DNA of 64,000 nucleotides from CAVRRZ01 sp963723745 (lineage in GTDB: Bacteria > Actinomycetota > Actinomycetes > Mycobacteriales > Geodermatophilaceae), in contig CAVRRZ010000006.1 in assembly GCA_963723745.1 (NCBI GenBank), forward strand, positions 248,001 through 312,000, read 5' to 3'. Numbering within the stretch: position 1 is the first letter of the stretch; each line of letters begins with the position of its first letter. The translations under genes and the position numbers were made by a program. Shown here piece by piece: positions 47,342 to 58,236 of the stretch. The notes under the pieces were generated by a model. It did no database searches and was not told the origin of the DNA. It was given only the letters and a program-made list of their open reading frames with translations.

Positions 47342-50300
47342 TCACGCCTTGTCGATCCAGATCCGCAGCCCCGCGGGACCCTCGATCCCTGCACCGGGGC
47401 CGGGGGCGCCCGGCGTGCACCGCGGTGGCCAGCACCTCGCCGGCCGACTGCTCGCGCGTGCTCGGTCAAGCGCCTGGGCCATCGCGCCGTCCGCCGGTCC
47501 ACCACAGCTCGATGCGGTCGCTGACCTCGAGGCCGCTGCTCTTGCGGGCCTCCTGGACCAGCCGGACGGCCTCGCGGACCAGGCCGGCCCGCTCGAGCTC
47601 GGGGGTCAGCGTCAGGTCGAGCGCGACGGTCAGCCCGCCCTCGCTGGCCACGGTCCAGCCCTCGCGCGGCGTCTCGGTGACGATCAGGTCGCCCTCGTCG
47701 AGCGGCACGGGCGTCCCGTCGACGTCCACGGTGGCCGTGCCGGCGCGGTAGGCGGCGACCAGTTCGACGGGGTCGGCCGCGGCGACGGCCCTGGCGACGG
47801 CCTGGACCTGCTTGCCCACCCGTCGTCCGACCGCCCGGAAGTCGATCTTGACGGACGACGTCGACCAGGTCGCCGCCCACGGACGACAGGTCGGCGAGGT
47901 CCTGCACGTTGAGCTCGTCGGCGACCTCGGCGACGAGGTCACGGGGCAGCGCCGACCAGCCGGGCGCCGCGACGAGGGCACGGGCCAGCGGCTGGCGGGT
48001 GCGCACCTTCGCCTACGTGCGCGCCGAACGGCCGAGCTCGACCAGCCGGCGGACGAGCGCCACCTGCGCCACCAGTGCGTCGTCGCGGGCGTCGGCGTCG
48101 ACCGTCCGGCCACGAGGCCAGGTGCACCGAGTCGGCGGCCCCGTTCTCGACCTGCCGGCCCAGACCTGGGAGACGGCCCGCGCCCACACCTCCTCGGTGA
48201 CGAACGGGGTGAACGGCGCCATCAGCCGGGTCAGTCCGTCCAGCACCTCGTGCAGGGTGCCCAGGGCCGCCGGGTCGCCGTCCCAGAAGCGCCGGCGGGA
48301 GCGGCGGACGTACCAGTTGGACAGGTCGTCGACGAAGCTCGGCGAGCAGCCGGCCGGCGCGTCTGGGTGTCGAAGTCCTCCAGCGCCGTCGGTGACGCCC
48401 TCGGTGACGGCGGCGAGCTCGGCCAGCGCCCAGCGGTCCAGCAGCGGGCGTTCGGCCCGCGGCGGGGGCAGGCGCGACGGCCGGATCCCAGCCGTTGGCC
48501 TCGGCGTAGAGGGTGAAGAAGCTGGCGGTGTTCCAGTAGGTGAGCAGCACCTTGCGGACCACCTCGGAGAGCGTCTCGTGCCCGACCCGGCGGGCCGACC
48601 ACGGCGAGCCGCCGGCCAGCATGAACCAGCGGACGGCGTCGGCGCCGTGCCGGTCCATCAGCGGGATCGGCTCGAGGATGTTGCCCAGGTGCTTGCTCAT
48701 CTTGCGGCCGTCCTCGGCGAGGATGTGGCCCAGGCACAGCACGTTCTCGTAGGAGCTCTTCGGTCGAACACCAGCGTGCCGACCGCCATCAGCGTGTAGA
48801 ACCAGCCGCGGGTCTGGTCGATCGCCTCGCAGATGAACTGCGCCGGGTAGGCGGCCTCGAACTCCGCCTGGTTGCGGTGCGGCGCACCCCACTGGGCGAA
48901 CGGCATCGAGCCCGAGTCGTACCAGGCGTCGATCACCTGCGGACGCGGCGGTACGTGCCCTCCTCGCCGGGCAGCGGTGAAGGTGACGTCGTCGATGAAC
49001 GGCCGGTGCGGGTCCAGGTCGGAGAGGTCGCGGCCGGTCAGCTCGGACAGCTCGGCCAGCGAGCCGACGGCGACCAGCCGCGCCGGGTCGGCGTCGTTGC
49101 GCCAGATCGGCAGCGGCGTGCCCCAGTACCGGTCCCGGGACAGCGCCCAGTCGACGTTGTTGCTCAGCCAGTCGCCGTAGCGGCCGCACTTGATGTTCTC
49201 GGGGTACCAGTTCGTCTTCTCGTTCTCGGCGAGCAGCTGGTCCTTGATCTGCCGACGTGCGGATGTACCAGGACGGCTGCGCGTAGTACATCAGCGGCGT
49301 GTGGCAGCGCCAGCAGTGCGGATAGCTGTGCTCGTAGCGCTGCTCGCGGAACAGCACGCCGCGGCTCTTCAGGTCCTCGACCAGCGTCGGGTCCGCCGCC
49401 TTGAAGAAGTGCCCGCCCGACGAGCGGGACGTCGGGCAGGAAGTGACCGGTCGGCGTCGATCGGGTTGACCACCGGCATGCCGTAGCCGCGGCAGACGGC
49501 GAGGTCGTCGGCGCCGAAGGCGGGGGACTGGTGCACCAGCCCGGTGCCGTCCTCGGTCGTGACGTAGTCGGCCAGGACGACGTAGTGCGCGTTGACCGGC
49601 CGCCGTCCTCGGCGGGGAAGTCGACCAGCTCGAACGGGCGCTGGTAGGTCACCCGCTCCCAGTCGCGGCCCGCGGTGCGGGCCAGGACCTCGACGCCGTC
49701 CTCGCCGAGCACGGCGGTCAGCAGCGGCTCGGCGACGACGAAGGTGCCCGACGACGGCCCGTCGCCACGACCCGCGCGACCACGTAGGTGACGTCGGGGT
49801 GCACGGCGACGGCGGTGTTCGACGGCAGCGTCCACGGCGTCGTCGTCCAGACCAGCAGGTCGGCCTTGCCGGCCCACTCGCCGCTGGTGACCGGCAGCCG
49901 GACGTAGACCGACGGGTCGGTGAGCGTCTCGTAGCCCTGGGCGACCTCGTGGTCGGACAGCCCGGTGCCGCAGCGGGGGCAGTAGGGGGCGACCCGGTGG
50001 TCCTCGACGAGCAGGCCCTTGTCGAAGATCTGCTTGAGCGACCACCAGACGCTCTCGATGTAGGCGGGGTCCATCGTCCAGTAGGCCGTGGACATGTCGA
50101 CCCAGTAGCCCATCCGGTGGGTCAGCTCGGCGAAATCGGCGACGTGCCGCTCCACCGACTCCCGGCACCGGGCGTTGAACTCGGCGATGCCGTAGCGCTC
50201 GATGTCGGGCTTGCCCGCGAAGCCGAGCTCCTGCTCGACGGCGATCTCGACCGGCAGGCCGTGGCAGTCCCAGCCGGCGCGGCGGGGCACGTGCCAGCCC

Positions 50301-50542
50301 TGCATGGTCTTGAACCGGGGGAAGACGTCCTTGAAGGCGCGGGCCTCGATGTGGTGGGTGCCCGGCCGGCCGTTGGCGGTGGGCGGCCCCTCGTAGAAGA
50401 TCCACTGCGGGCGGTCCCGCGGAGGCCTCGAGCGACCGCGCGAAGACCTTGTCGGCCTCCCAGCGCGTGCAGGATCTGCTGCTCCAGGGCGGGCAGGTCG
50501 ACCTGCGGGGGCAGTGCGCGGAAGGGGCCGGTCGTGCGTCAC
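47342..50542 (-). CDS. ileS: Isoleucyl-tRNA synthetase, eukaryote-like type (frameshifted)
   Basis: Class I synthetase of about 1,067 codons. N-terminal IFYEGPPTANGRPGTHHIEA carries the HIGH-equivalent THHIEA, followed by WDCHGLPVEIAVEQELGF; editing-domain residues LLVWTTTPWTLPSNTAVAVH; WFYTLMAVGTLVF; and KMSKS-equivalent EDGRKMSKHLGNI. A CPRCGTGLSDHEV zinc-like knuckle is present. THHIEA and KMSKHLGN are typical of the eukaryote-like IleRS group. GTG 50542 has GGGGAGGA 8 nt upstream; ATG 50551 is an alternative. Breaks near 49765, 49610, 49440, 49255, 48960, 48770, 48480, 48350, 48115, 48015, 47870 and 47490. Confidence 0.9.
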
Positions 50543-50647
50543 GGGGTCCATCCTCCCCGACCCGTCGGCCGCTCCGGTCACCCGTCTCCCGGCCCGGGTG
50601 CGCTGCGCGGCGCGGTCGTGCCGTCGCGGTACGGAAGACTGCGCCCC

Positions 50648-52206
50648 ATGGCGGAGCGGCGGCCGGTGAACACGACGGTCACCGTCGCGCTGGCGCTCGG
50701 TGCGCTCGTCGTGCTGGTGGCCGCCGTCGCGCTCCGGCTGGCCGACCGGCTGGGCCTGCCGTAGCCTGCTGCTCTACCTCGCGCTCGGGGTCCTGGCCTG
50801 GGCGAGGGCGGCGCTCGGCGTCCAGTTCGAGGACTTCCGAGCTCACGCAGAACCTCGGCGTCGCCGCCCTGGTCGTCATCCTCGCCGAGGGCGGGCTGAC
50901 CACCCGGTGGGCGGACGCTGCGCGGGCGATCGGGCCCGGGCGGTCACCCTGGCCACCTGGGGGTCGCGGTGAGCGTCGGGGTGACGGCCGCCGTCGCGGT
51001 CTGGCTGCTGGACCTGGACTGGGGCTACGCGCTGCTGCTGGCGGCGGTCATCAGCTCGACCGACGCGGCGGCGGTGTTCGCGATGCTGCGGCGGATCGCC
51101 GCTGCCGCGGCGGATCGTGGCGACCGCTCGAGGCCGAGAGCGGCCTCAACGACGCGCCGGTCATCCTGCTGGTGGCCGCGTTGGTCGACACAGGTGAGCG
51201 GCGGCGTCGCCGGCGCCCTGGTGGGTGGTCGCTGCTCGAGGTGGTCGGCCGAGCTGGTCGGCGGCGCGGTCATCGGCGTGGCCATCGGCTTCGCCGGCGC
51301 GTGGGCTGCTGCGCCGCGTCCGCCCTGCCCGTGGCCGGGCTTCTACCCGCTGGCGACGCTGGCGCTCTGCGTGCTGGCCTTCGCGTCGGCGTCCCTGGTG
51401 CACACGTCCGGCTTCGTCGCCGTCTACCTGTGCGGAGTCGTGCTCGGCAACGTGCCGCTGCCGCACCGGTCGGCCAGCATCGGCTTCGCCGAGGGCATGG
51501 CCTCGCTGGCCCAGATCGGGCTGTTCGTGCTGCTCGGCCTGCTCGCGTCGCCCGCGCGGCTGGCCGACGCGCTCGGTGCCTGCGCTGCGTCGTCGGCGGC
51601 GCGCTGCTGCTGGTGGCCCGGCCGCTGTCGGTCGTGGCCAGCCTCGTCGTGGTTCCGCATACCGTGGCGCGCAGCAGGCGTTCATCTCGTGGGCGGGGCT
51701 GCGCGGCGCCGTCCCGATCGTCCTGGCCACCTTCCCGCTGACCGCGCAGCGTGCCCGGGGCGACTGCGGATCTTCGACACGGTCTTCGTGCTCGTGGTCG
51801 TCTTCACCGTGGTGCAGGGCGGGTCGCTGCCCTGGGTCGCCCGGCGGCTCGGCATCGCGCGCGCCGGCCGGTGCCGCGCGAGGTGCGAGGTCGAGTCGGC
51901 GCCGCTGGACGAGCTCGACGCCGACCTGCATGCAGGTCACCGTGCCGCCCGGGTCCCGGCTGCACGGGGTCTACCTGCCCGAGCTGCGGCTGCCCGAGGA
52001 CGCCGCCGTCGTGCTCGATCGTCCGCGAGGGGCGGTCCTTCGTGCCCGACCACACGACCCGGCTGCGTGCGCGGGGACCAGGCGCTGCTCGTCGTCCGCC
52101 CGCCGTTCCCGGGCGCGAGGCCGAGCGCCGGCTGCGCGCGGTCAGCCGGGCGGCCGGCTGGCCTAGCTGGCGCGGCGAGACCGGCGCACGGTCGGACACC
52201 GACTGA
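50648..52206 (+). CDS. Potassium or sodium/proton antiporter, CPA1 family with TrkA-C domain (frameshifted)
   Basis: Twelve or so helices; conserved pieces: ELTQNLGVAALVVILAEGGL, ALLLAAVISSTDAAAVFAML (SSTDAA, ion site), LEAESGLNDAPVILLVAALV (ESGLNDAP), ASLVHTSGFVAVYLCGVVLG, QAFISWAGLRGAVPIVLATF (GLRGA) and a C-terminal TrkA-C-like part VTVPPGSRLHGVYLPELRLP with VVLIVREGRSFVPDHTTRLR. This matches NhaP2/CvrA-like exchangers. ATG 50648. Many one-base insertions (for example near 50762, 50838, 50935, 51105, 51190, 51310, 51585, 51760, 51930, 52030, 52075). Together they cost no conserved motif. Confidence 0.85.
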
Positions 52207-52322
52207 CGCCCGCTCGCGGCGGCGAGCGGGGCGCGCCCGGCGGGGTGTCGTGGCATGGTGATCGCGGGGGCGCCGTCGCCACGCGACGCCCAGGTGTCCG
52301 GCCCGACCTCGGGAGCGCGCTC

Positions 52323-53616
52323 ATGCGGTTCCTCTTCCGGCCCCCCGCCGCCGACGCGACAGGCCTGCTGACGCTGCCGTGGGACGAGCCGCTGGCGGAG
52401 TGGGACCCGGCGCTCCTGCTGGAGGTCCCGCAGCGCGGCATCTCTCGGCACGTCGTGCGCTTCGTCGCCACCGGCGGGCAGGTCTTCGCCCTCAAGGAGA
52501 TCAACGAGCGACTGGCCCGCCACGAGTACGCGCTGCTCGGCCGAGTTCGAGGAGGAGGGGCTGCCGACGGTCTCGGTGCTCGGCATCTGCGTCGACCGGC
52601 CCGACGACCAGGAGGCGATCCTGGTGACCCGCTACCTCGAGTACTCGATGTCCTACCGCTGGCTGTTCTCCCGTCCGCAGCGGAGACCACTCGGCCGAGC
52701 AGCTGCTCGACACGATGGTGGAGCTGCTGGTCCGGCTGCACCTGGCCGGGGTCTTCTGGGGCGACTGCTCGCTGTCGAACACGCTGTTCCGGCTCGACGC
52801 CGGCGCCCTGGCCGCCTACCTGGTCGACGCCGAGACCGTCAGAGCGGTACCCCACGCTGTCGCCGGGCCAGCGCGCCTACGACGTCGACCTCGCCCGGGA
52901 GCGGGTCGGCGCCGAACTGCTCGACCTGCGGTTCGGCGGGCTGCTGCCCGACGGACATCGACCCGATCGAGATCGCCGAGAGCCTGCCGCGCCGCTACGA
53001 GGCGCTGTGGGACGAGGTGACCCACGAGGAGGTCTTCGGCGCTCGAGGAGCAGCAGTACCGCATCGCCGAGCGGCTGCAGCGGCTCAACGACCTGGGCTT
53101 CGACGTCGGCGAGGTGGAGCTCATCACGTCCGACGAAGGGGCCAAGCTGCGCGTGCGAGACCCGGGTCGCCGAGCCCGGCCAGCACCGCCGCGAGCTGTT
53201 CCGGCTGACCGGGCTCGAGGTGCAGGAGCGCCAGGCGCGCCGGCTGCTCAACGACATCCGAGCCTTCCGGGCGTAGCTGGAGCAGCAGAGCCGGCGGGCC
53301 GGTCGACGGAGCGCATACGCCGCCCACCGCTGGCTCGGCCGAGGTCTACCAGCCGGTCGTCGAGGCGATCCCGCCCGAGCTGGTCGGCCGGCTGGCGCCC
53401 GGCCGAGGTGTTCCACGAGGTGCTCGAGCACCGCTGGTTCCTCTCCGAGCAGGCCCGGCGGGACGTCGGGACGGCGGAGGCGGCGCAGTCCTACTTCGAC
53501 ACCGTGCTGCCGCGACGCCGGCGGAGGTGACCACGCCGTCGGTGATCGCCGAGCCGCGGCCGGAAGAAGGCGGCCGACGACGGTCCGACGTCTCGCGACG
53601 GGAATCGCCCAGATAA
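52323..53616 (+). CDS. DUF4032 family protein (frameshifted, in-frame TAG)
   Basis: A protein-kinase-like fold: VVRFVATGGQVFALKEINER, EYALLGREFEEEGLPTVSVL, LVTRYLEYSMSYRWLFSRPQ, LVRLHLAGVFWGDCSLSNTL (catalytic-loop-like WGDCSLSN) and YLVDAETVERYPTLSPGQRA (DAET as DFG-like). The DUF4032 part follows with LLNDIRAFRA, QQSRRAGRRSAYAAHRWL and HEVLEHRWFLSEQARRDVG. Function unknown. ATG 52323. Breaks near 52545, 52685, 52845, 52955, 53045, 53160, 53310, 53345 and 53400; TAG at 53274-53276 interrupts the frame where Trp (TGG) would fit. The end is TGA 53530 or, with one more correction, TAA 53616. Confidence 0.75.
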
Positions 53617-53639
53617 CGATCGCGGTCGCGCCGTTCGAA

Positions 53640-53697
53640 TTGACAGGCGACTGTGGCCTGCACCACTCTCCGAGCACGGTGGTGACTCACCGTGCTC
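53640..53697 (+). promoter_or_regulatory. Promoter and palindromic operator of the sugar ABC operon
   Basis: TTGACA at 53640-53645 and CACTCT at 53664-53669 (18-bp spacer) form a likely promoter. GAGCACGGTG (53672-53681) and CACCGTGCTC (53688-53697) are a perfect 10-bp inverted repeat around 6 nt, covering the expected start of transcription. The position suggests a repressor site, for example of a LacI-type sugar regulator; no regulator gene is in the window. Confidence 0.6.
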
Positions 53698-53725
53698 CCG
53701 CGGACGCCAACGGAGGCGATGACCG

Positions 53726-55101
53726 ATGCCGAACGCTGCGGGCCGTCAGGCGTCGGGTGGCCGACCGCTGGTCGGCCCCACCCCCGGGCGGCCGGCAGGT
53801 CCGACGACGGGGGCTCGCCGGCGCCGCGGCAGCTCCTCGTCGCTGCCGGCACCCTGGCCGCCTGCGGTGGCGGCGACTCCGGCGGGCACGCCCACGCTGA
53901 CCTGGTACATCAACCCGGACAGCGGCGGGCAGGCGGAGATCGCCAGTCGCTGCAGCGAGGAGTCGGACGGGGCGTACACGATCGAGGTCTCGATGCTGCC
54001 CCGCAACTCCGACGCCCAGCGCGAGCAGCTGGTGCGCCGCCTCGCGGCCAGCGGACCGCTCGATCGACATCATGAGCCTCGACGTCGCCGTTCGTCCCGG
54101 AGTTCGCGCAGGCCGGCTTCCTGGCGCCCGGTGCCCGACGACGTCGCCGAGCGAGGTCAGCGAGGCGTCGTCCAGGGCGCGATCGAGTCGGTCGACCTGG
54201 AACGACGAGCTCGTCGCGGTCCCGTTCTGGGCCAACACGCAGCTGCTCTGGTACCGGAAGTCCGTCGCCGAGGCCGCGGGGCTGGACATGGAACAGCCGG
54301 TCACCTGGGAGCAGCTGATCGAGGCGGCGCGGGACCAGGGCAAGATCCTCAGCGCCCAGGGCAGGCGCGCCGAGTCGCTGACGGTCTGGTTCAACGCGCT
54401 CATCGAGTCCGCCGGCGGCTCCATCATCGAGGAGAACTCCACGGACCCGCGAACAGATCAAGCTCGGTCTGGACACTCCGGCCGGGGAGCGGGCGGCCGA
54501 GGTCATGCGCGCCGTGGCCGAGTCCGGCGTCGTCGGGCCCGGCGTTCTCGACATCGAGCGAGGACACCAGCGCCACCCAGTTCGAGAGCGAGGACGCCGG
54601 GTTCATGGTCAACTGGCCGTTCGTCTGGGCCCAGGCGAACACGAAGGTCGAGGCCGGCACGCTGGACCAGTCCGTGCCCGACGACTACGGCTGGACGCTC
54701 TACCCGCGGGTGGACGAGGACACCCCGTCCGCGCCGCCCTGGGCGGGATCAACCTCGGCGTCTCGGCCTTCAGCGAGTACGTGGACGAGCGCCTACGAGG
54801 CGACCGAGTGCATCACGAGCGACGAGAACCAGGCCTACTACTTCAACACCAACGGCAACCCCGCGTCGTCGGCCGCGGTCTACGACGACCCGGAGGTCCA
54901 GCAGGCATACCCGATGGCCGACGGCCATCCGGGAGTCCCTGGAGGCGGCGGCACCCCGTCCGCTGACCCCGTACTACAGCGAGGTGACCGGCGGCGTTGC
55001 AGCGCGAGTACCACCCGCCGGCCTCGATCGATCCGGCTCAGACCGGGGAGCAGGCCACTGACCTGATCACCGCCGTCCTCCGAGGGGAGCAGCTGCTGTG
55101 A
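53726..55101 (+). CDS. Sugar ABC transporter substrate-binding lipoprotein (frameshifted)
   Basis: A basic N-terminus, hydrophobic stretch and lipobox AAGTLAACGGGDSG mark a secreted lipoprotein with Cys at the LAAC site. The mature part reads LTWYINPDSGGQAEIASRCS, FWANTQLLWYRKSVAEAAGL, EQPVTWEQLIEAARDQGKIL, AGFMVNWPFVWAQANTKVEA and LGGINLGVSAFSEY, which is the LpqY/maltose-binding-like fold family. It delivers the sugar to the two permeases that follow. ATG 53726 with GGAGG 9 nt upstream; ATG 53719 is closer but in another frame. Breaks near 53810, 53890, 54060, 54097, 54150, 54450, 54560, 54740, 54790, 54925 and 55000. The stop overlaps the permease GTG. Confidence 0.85.
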
Positions 55102-56065
55102 GCACCACGACCCTCCCTCCCGACCAAGAAGACCGAACCGGTCTCGGCACCCGGGCGGGGCGTCAGCGACAGGTCCCGTGCCGAGCGCAAGCTGGGCTGG
55201 ATGCTGGCCGGCCCGGCCTTCGTGGTCATGCTGCTGGTCACGGCCTACCCGATCCTGCAGGCCGTCTGGTACTCGCTGTTCAACTACCGGCTGACCGACC
55301 CGGACAACCGGGCGTTCCGCGGGCTGGGCAACTACGGCGTCATCCTCACCGACCCGCTGTGGTGGCAGGCCGTGCTGCGTGACCGTGTTCATCACGGTCG
55401 TGACCGTGGTGGTCGAGCTCGATCCTGGGCTTCGGCCTGGCCCTGGTGATGGCGAAGGCGCTGAAGACGCTGCGGCCGATCCTCCGGGCGGCGATCCTGA
55501 TCCCGTACGCGGTGATCACGGTCGTGTCGGCGTTCGCCTGGGCAGTTCGCCTTCAGACATCAACACCGGCTTCGTCAACTCCTGGTTCGCCTGGCTGCCG
55601 GGTGTCTCCGCGGACACCGACTGGTTCGGCGACAAGTGGACGTCGCTGCTGGTGATCTGCCTGGCCGAGATCTGGAAGACGACGCCGTTCATCTCCCTGC
55701 TCCTGCTCGCCGGCCTCGCCCAGGTGCCGGACGTGCTGCAGGAGGCGGCCCAGGTCGACGGGGCGACGTGGTGGCAGCGGCTGTGGCGGGTGACCATCCC
55801 GAACATGAAGGCCGCGATCATGGTCGCCCTGCTGTTCCGCACCCTCGACGCGTTCCGCATCTTCGACAGCATCTTCGTGATGACCGCAGGGGCGAACGGC
55901 ACCGAGTCGGTGTCGTTCCTGGCCTACCGGCAGACGATCTCCCGCGTGGAGATCGGCCTGGGGTCGGCGGTCTCGGTCCTGCTCTTCCTCGCCGTCGTGC
56001 TCATCGCGTTCGCCTTCATCAAGGGCTTCAAGATCGACCTGGCGCAGGCGAGAGGAGAACGCTGA
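55098..56065 (+). CDS. Sugar ABC transporter permease, MalF/SugA type
   Basis: Six-helix MalF-like permease: MLAGPAFVVMLLVTAYPILQ at the first helix, LRPILRAAILIPYAVITVVS, TPFISLLLLAGLAQVPDVLQ, then the EAA loop EAAQVDGATWWQRLWRVTIP that contacts the ATPase, and LLFRTLDAFRIFDSIFVMTA. About 320 residues. GTG 55098 overlaps the binding-protein stop; breaks near 55130, 55380, 55425 and 55545. The stop TGA shares its A with the next ATG. Confidence 0.9.
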
Positions 56066-56899
56066 TGTCCCGGCGCGAGAAGACCTGGTGGTGGATCGCC
56101 GGCGCCGTGATCCTCGCTCTACTGCCTGTTCCCGATCGCGTGGATCGTCTCGCTGTCGTTCAAGGGGCCGGCGGACATCGCCAACCAGCAGTTCCTGCCC
56201 ACGGACCCGACCGGGGAGAACTACACGACGATCCTGACCGGCGCGGCGAGCGACCTGTTCCTGCCGGCGCTGCGCAACTCGTTCGGCATCTGCCTCATCG
56301 CCACGTTCATCTCCTGCGTCCTGTCGATGTTCGCGGCGTACGCGATCGCCCGGCTCGACTTCCCCGGCAAGCGCCTGATCCTGTCCGCCGCGCTCGCGGT
56401 GGCGATCTTCCCGGTCATCTCGATCGTCACGCCGCTGTTCAACCTGTGGCGGCAGATCGGGCTGTACGACACCTGGCTCGGCCTGATCATCCCGTACCTG
56501 TCGCTGACGCTGCCGATCTCGATCTGGACGATGTCGGCGTTCTTCCGCGAGATCCCCTGGGAGATGGAGCAGGCGGCGCAGGTGGACGGGGCCACCACCT
56601 GGCAGGCGTTCCGCAAGGTGATCGTCCCGCTGGCCGCTCCTGGCGTCTTCACCACGGCGATCATCGCGTTCTTCATCGCCTGGAACGACTTCGCCTACGG
56701 CATCTCGCTGACGTCGACCAGTGCCGCCCGGCCGGTGCCCGCTGCGCTGGGGCTCTTCTCCGGCGCGTCGCAGTTCGTCGACCCCACGGGATCCATCGCG
56801 GCCGCGGCGGTCATCGTGACCATTCCCGTCGTCGTCCTCGTGCTGCTCTTCCAGCGGCGCATCGTCGCCGGCCTGACCAACGGCGCGGTCAAGGGCTGA
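56065..56899 (+). CDS. Sugar ABC transporter permease, MalG/SugB type
   Basis: Second permease. KTWWWIAGAVILALL then, after one inserted base near 56120, YCLFPIAWIVSLSFKGPADI, AAYAIARLDFPGKRLILSAA, PISIWTMSAFFREIPWEMEQ, the EAA-type loop QAAQVDGATTWQAFRKVIVP, and AFFIAWNDFAYGISLTSTS. This is the MalG-like half that pairs with the preceding MalF-like protein. ATG 56065 directly follows the upstream stop (TGATG). About 278 residues. Confidence 0.92.
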
Positions 56900-56963
56900 C
56901 CGTCATGAACCGACCCGCGATCCCGACTTCCCGAACCACATCCCACCGAGGGGACGAGCACTG

Positions 56964-58236
56964 ATGGCCTCCATCGAGATGAAGAACATCGTCAAGCAGT
57001 ACGGCGACGGGTTCCCGGCGGTGAACGACGTCAGCCTCGACATCGCCGACGGGGAGTTCATGATCCTGGTCGGCCCGTCCGGCTGCGGGAAGTCCACGCT
57101 GCTGCGGATGATCGTCGGCCTGGAGGACATCACCAGCGGCGACATGGTCATCGGCGGCAAGCGGGTGAACGACCTCGCGCCCCGCGACCGCAACCTGTCG
57201 ATGGTCTTCCAGAACTACGCGCTCTACCCGCACATGACGGTCTTCGAGAACATCGCCTTCCCGCTGCGGCTGGCGAAGACCCCGGACGACGAGGTGCGCC
57301 GCCGGGTCACCGAGGCCGCCGACGTCCTCGAGCTCAAGGAGCACCTCGAGCGCAAGCCGGCCAACCTCTCCGGCGGCCAGCGCCAGCGCGTCGCGATGGG
57401 ACGCGCCATCGTCCGCCAGGCCGAGGCGTTCCTCTTCGACGAGCCGCTGTCCAACCTCGACGCCAAGCTCCGCGGCCAGATGCGCACGGAGATCTCCCGG
57501 CTGCAGCGCCGGCTCGGCATCACCACCGTCTACGTCACCCACGACCAGACCGAGGCCATGACCCTCGGCGACCGGGTCTGCGTGCTGCGCAAGGGCAAGA
57601 TCCAGCAGGTCGCCTCGCCGCGCGAGCTCTACGAGCAGCCGGTCAACCTCTTCGTGGCCGGGTTCATCGGCTCGCCGCCGATGAACTTCCTGCCGGCCAC
57701 GCTCGAGGGCAACCGGCTGAAGATGCCCTTCGGCGAGATCGAGCTCGACGACAAGCGCGCGAAGGCGGTCGCCGGCCGCGACCTCCTGCTGGTCGGCATC
57801 CGCCCGGAGTACTTCGAGGACGCCTCCCTGGTCGACGACGCGAGACGACCGCTAGGCTCGGTGTTCTCGGCGCGCGTCGACGTCACGGAGTGGCTGGGCG
57901 ACCGCAGTACGCCTACATCCCGTACGAGGCGCCCGAGGCGATCCGCCAGCAGCTGCGCGATCTGTCCCGCGAGCTGGACTCGGAGGAGCTGCGCACCCAG
58001 GCGATCGTCTCGATCGACTCGACCAGCCGGATCCGGGAGGGCCGGGAGGCGGAGTTCTGGCTGGACAGCCGGCAGGTGCACGTCTTCGACCCGCACGTCC
58101 GGCGAGAACCTCACCCGGGACGCCGAGGCCGGCGCGGAGCTGACGCGGATGGCGGACGGAGGATCGGCGCGAACAACTCGAGGACGCCCGCGAGCGGCAG
58201 AGCGGAGACGCGCGGCAGGCCAGCGGAGCCGCGTGA
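56964..58236 (+). CDS. Sugar ABC transporter ATPase, MsmK/UgpC/SugC type
   Basis: Walker A MILVGPSGCGKSTLLRMIVG, Q-loop VFQNYALYPHMTVFENIAFP, signature NLSGGQRQRVAMGRAIVRQA, Walker B AEAFLFDEPLSNLDAKLRGQ and switch TTVYVTHDQTEAMTLGDRV are all intact, followed by the regulatory OB domain LFVAGFIGSPPMNFLPATLE and VGIRPEYFEDASLVDD. It powers the two permeases. ATG 56964. Breaks near 57855-57905, 58100 and 58160; after correction the protein ends QLEDARERQSGDARQASGAA with TGA 58234-58236 overlapping the GH13 start. Close to mycobacterial SugC by recall. Confidence 0.92.

Noticed and set aside
50543..50647. T-box riboswitch before ileS
   Set aside because: GTACCGCG occurs in the leader, but the region is only about 105 nt to the divergent antiporter gene and I find no stem I, specifier loop or full T-box sequence.
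53625..53665. tRNA-like TTCGAATT sequence
   Set aside because: No acceptor or anticodon stems around it; it is part of the promoter region of the sugar operon.
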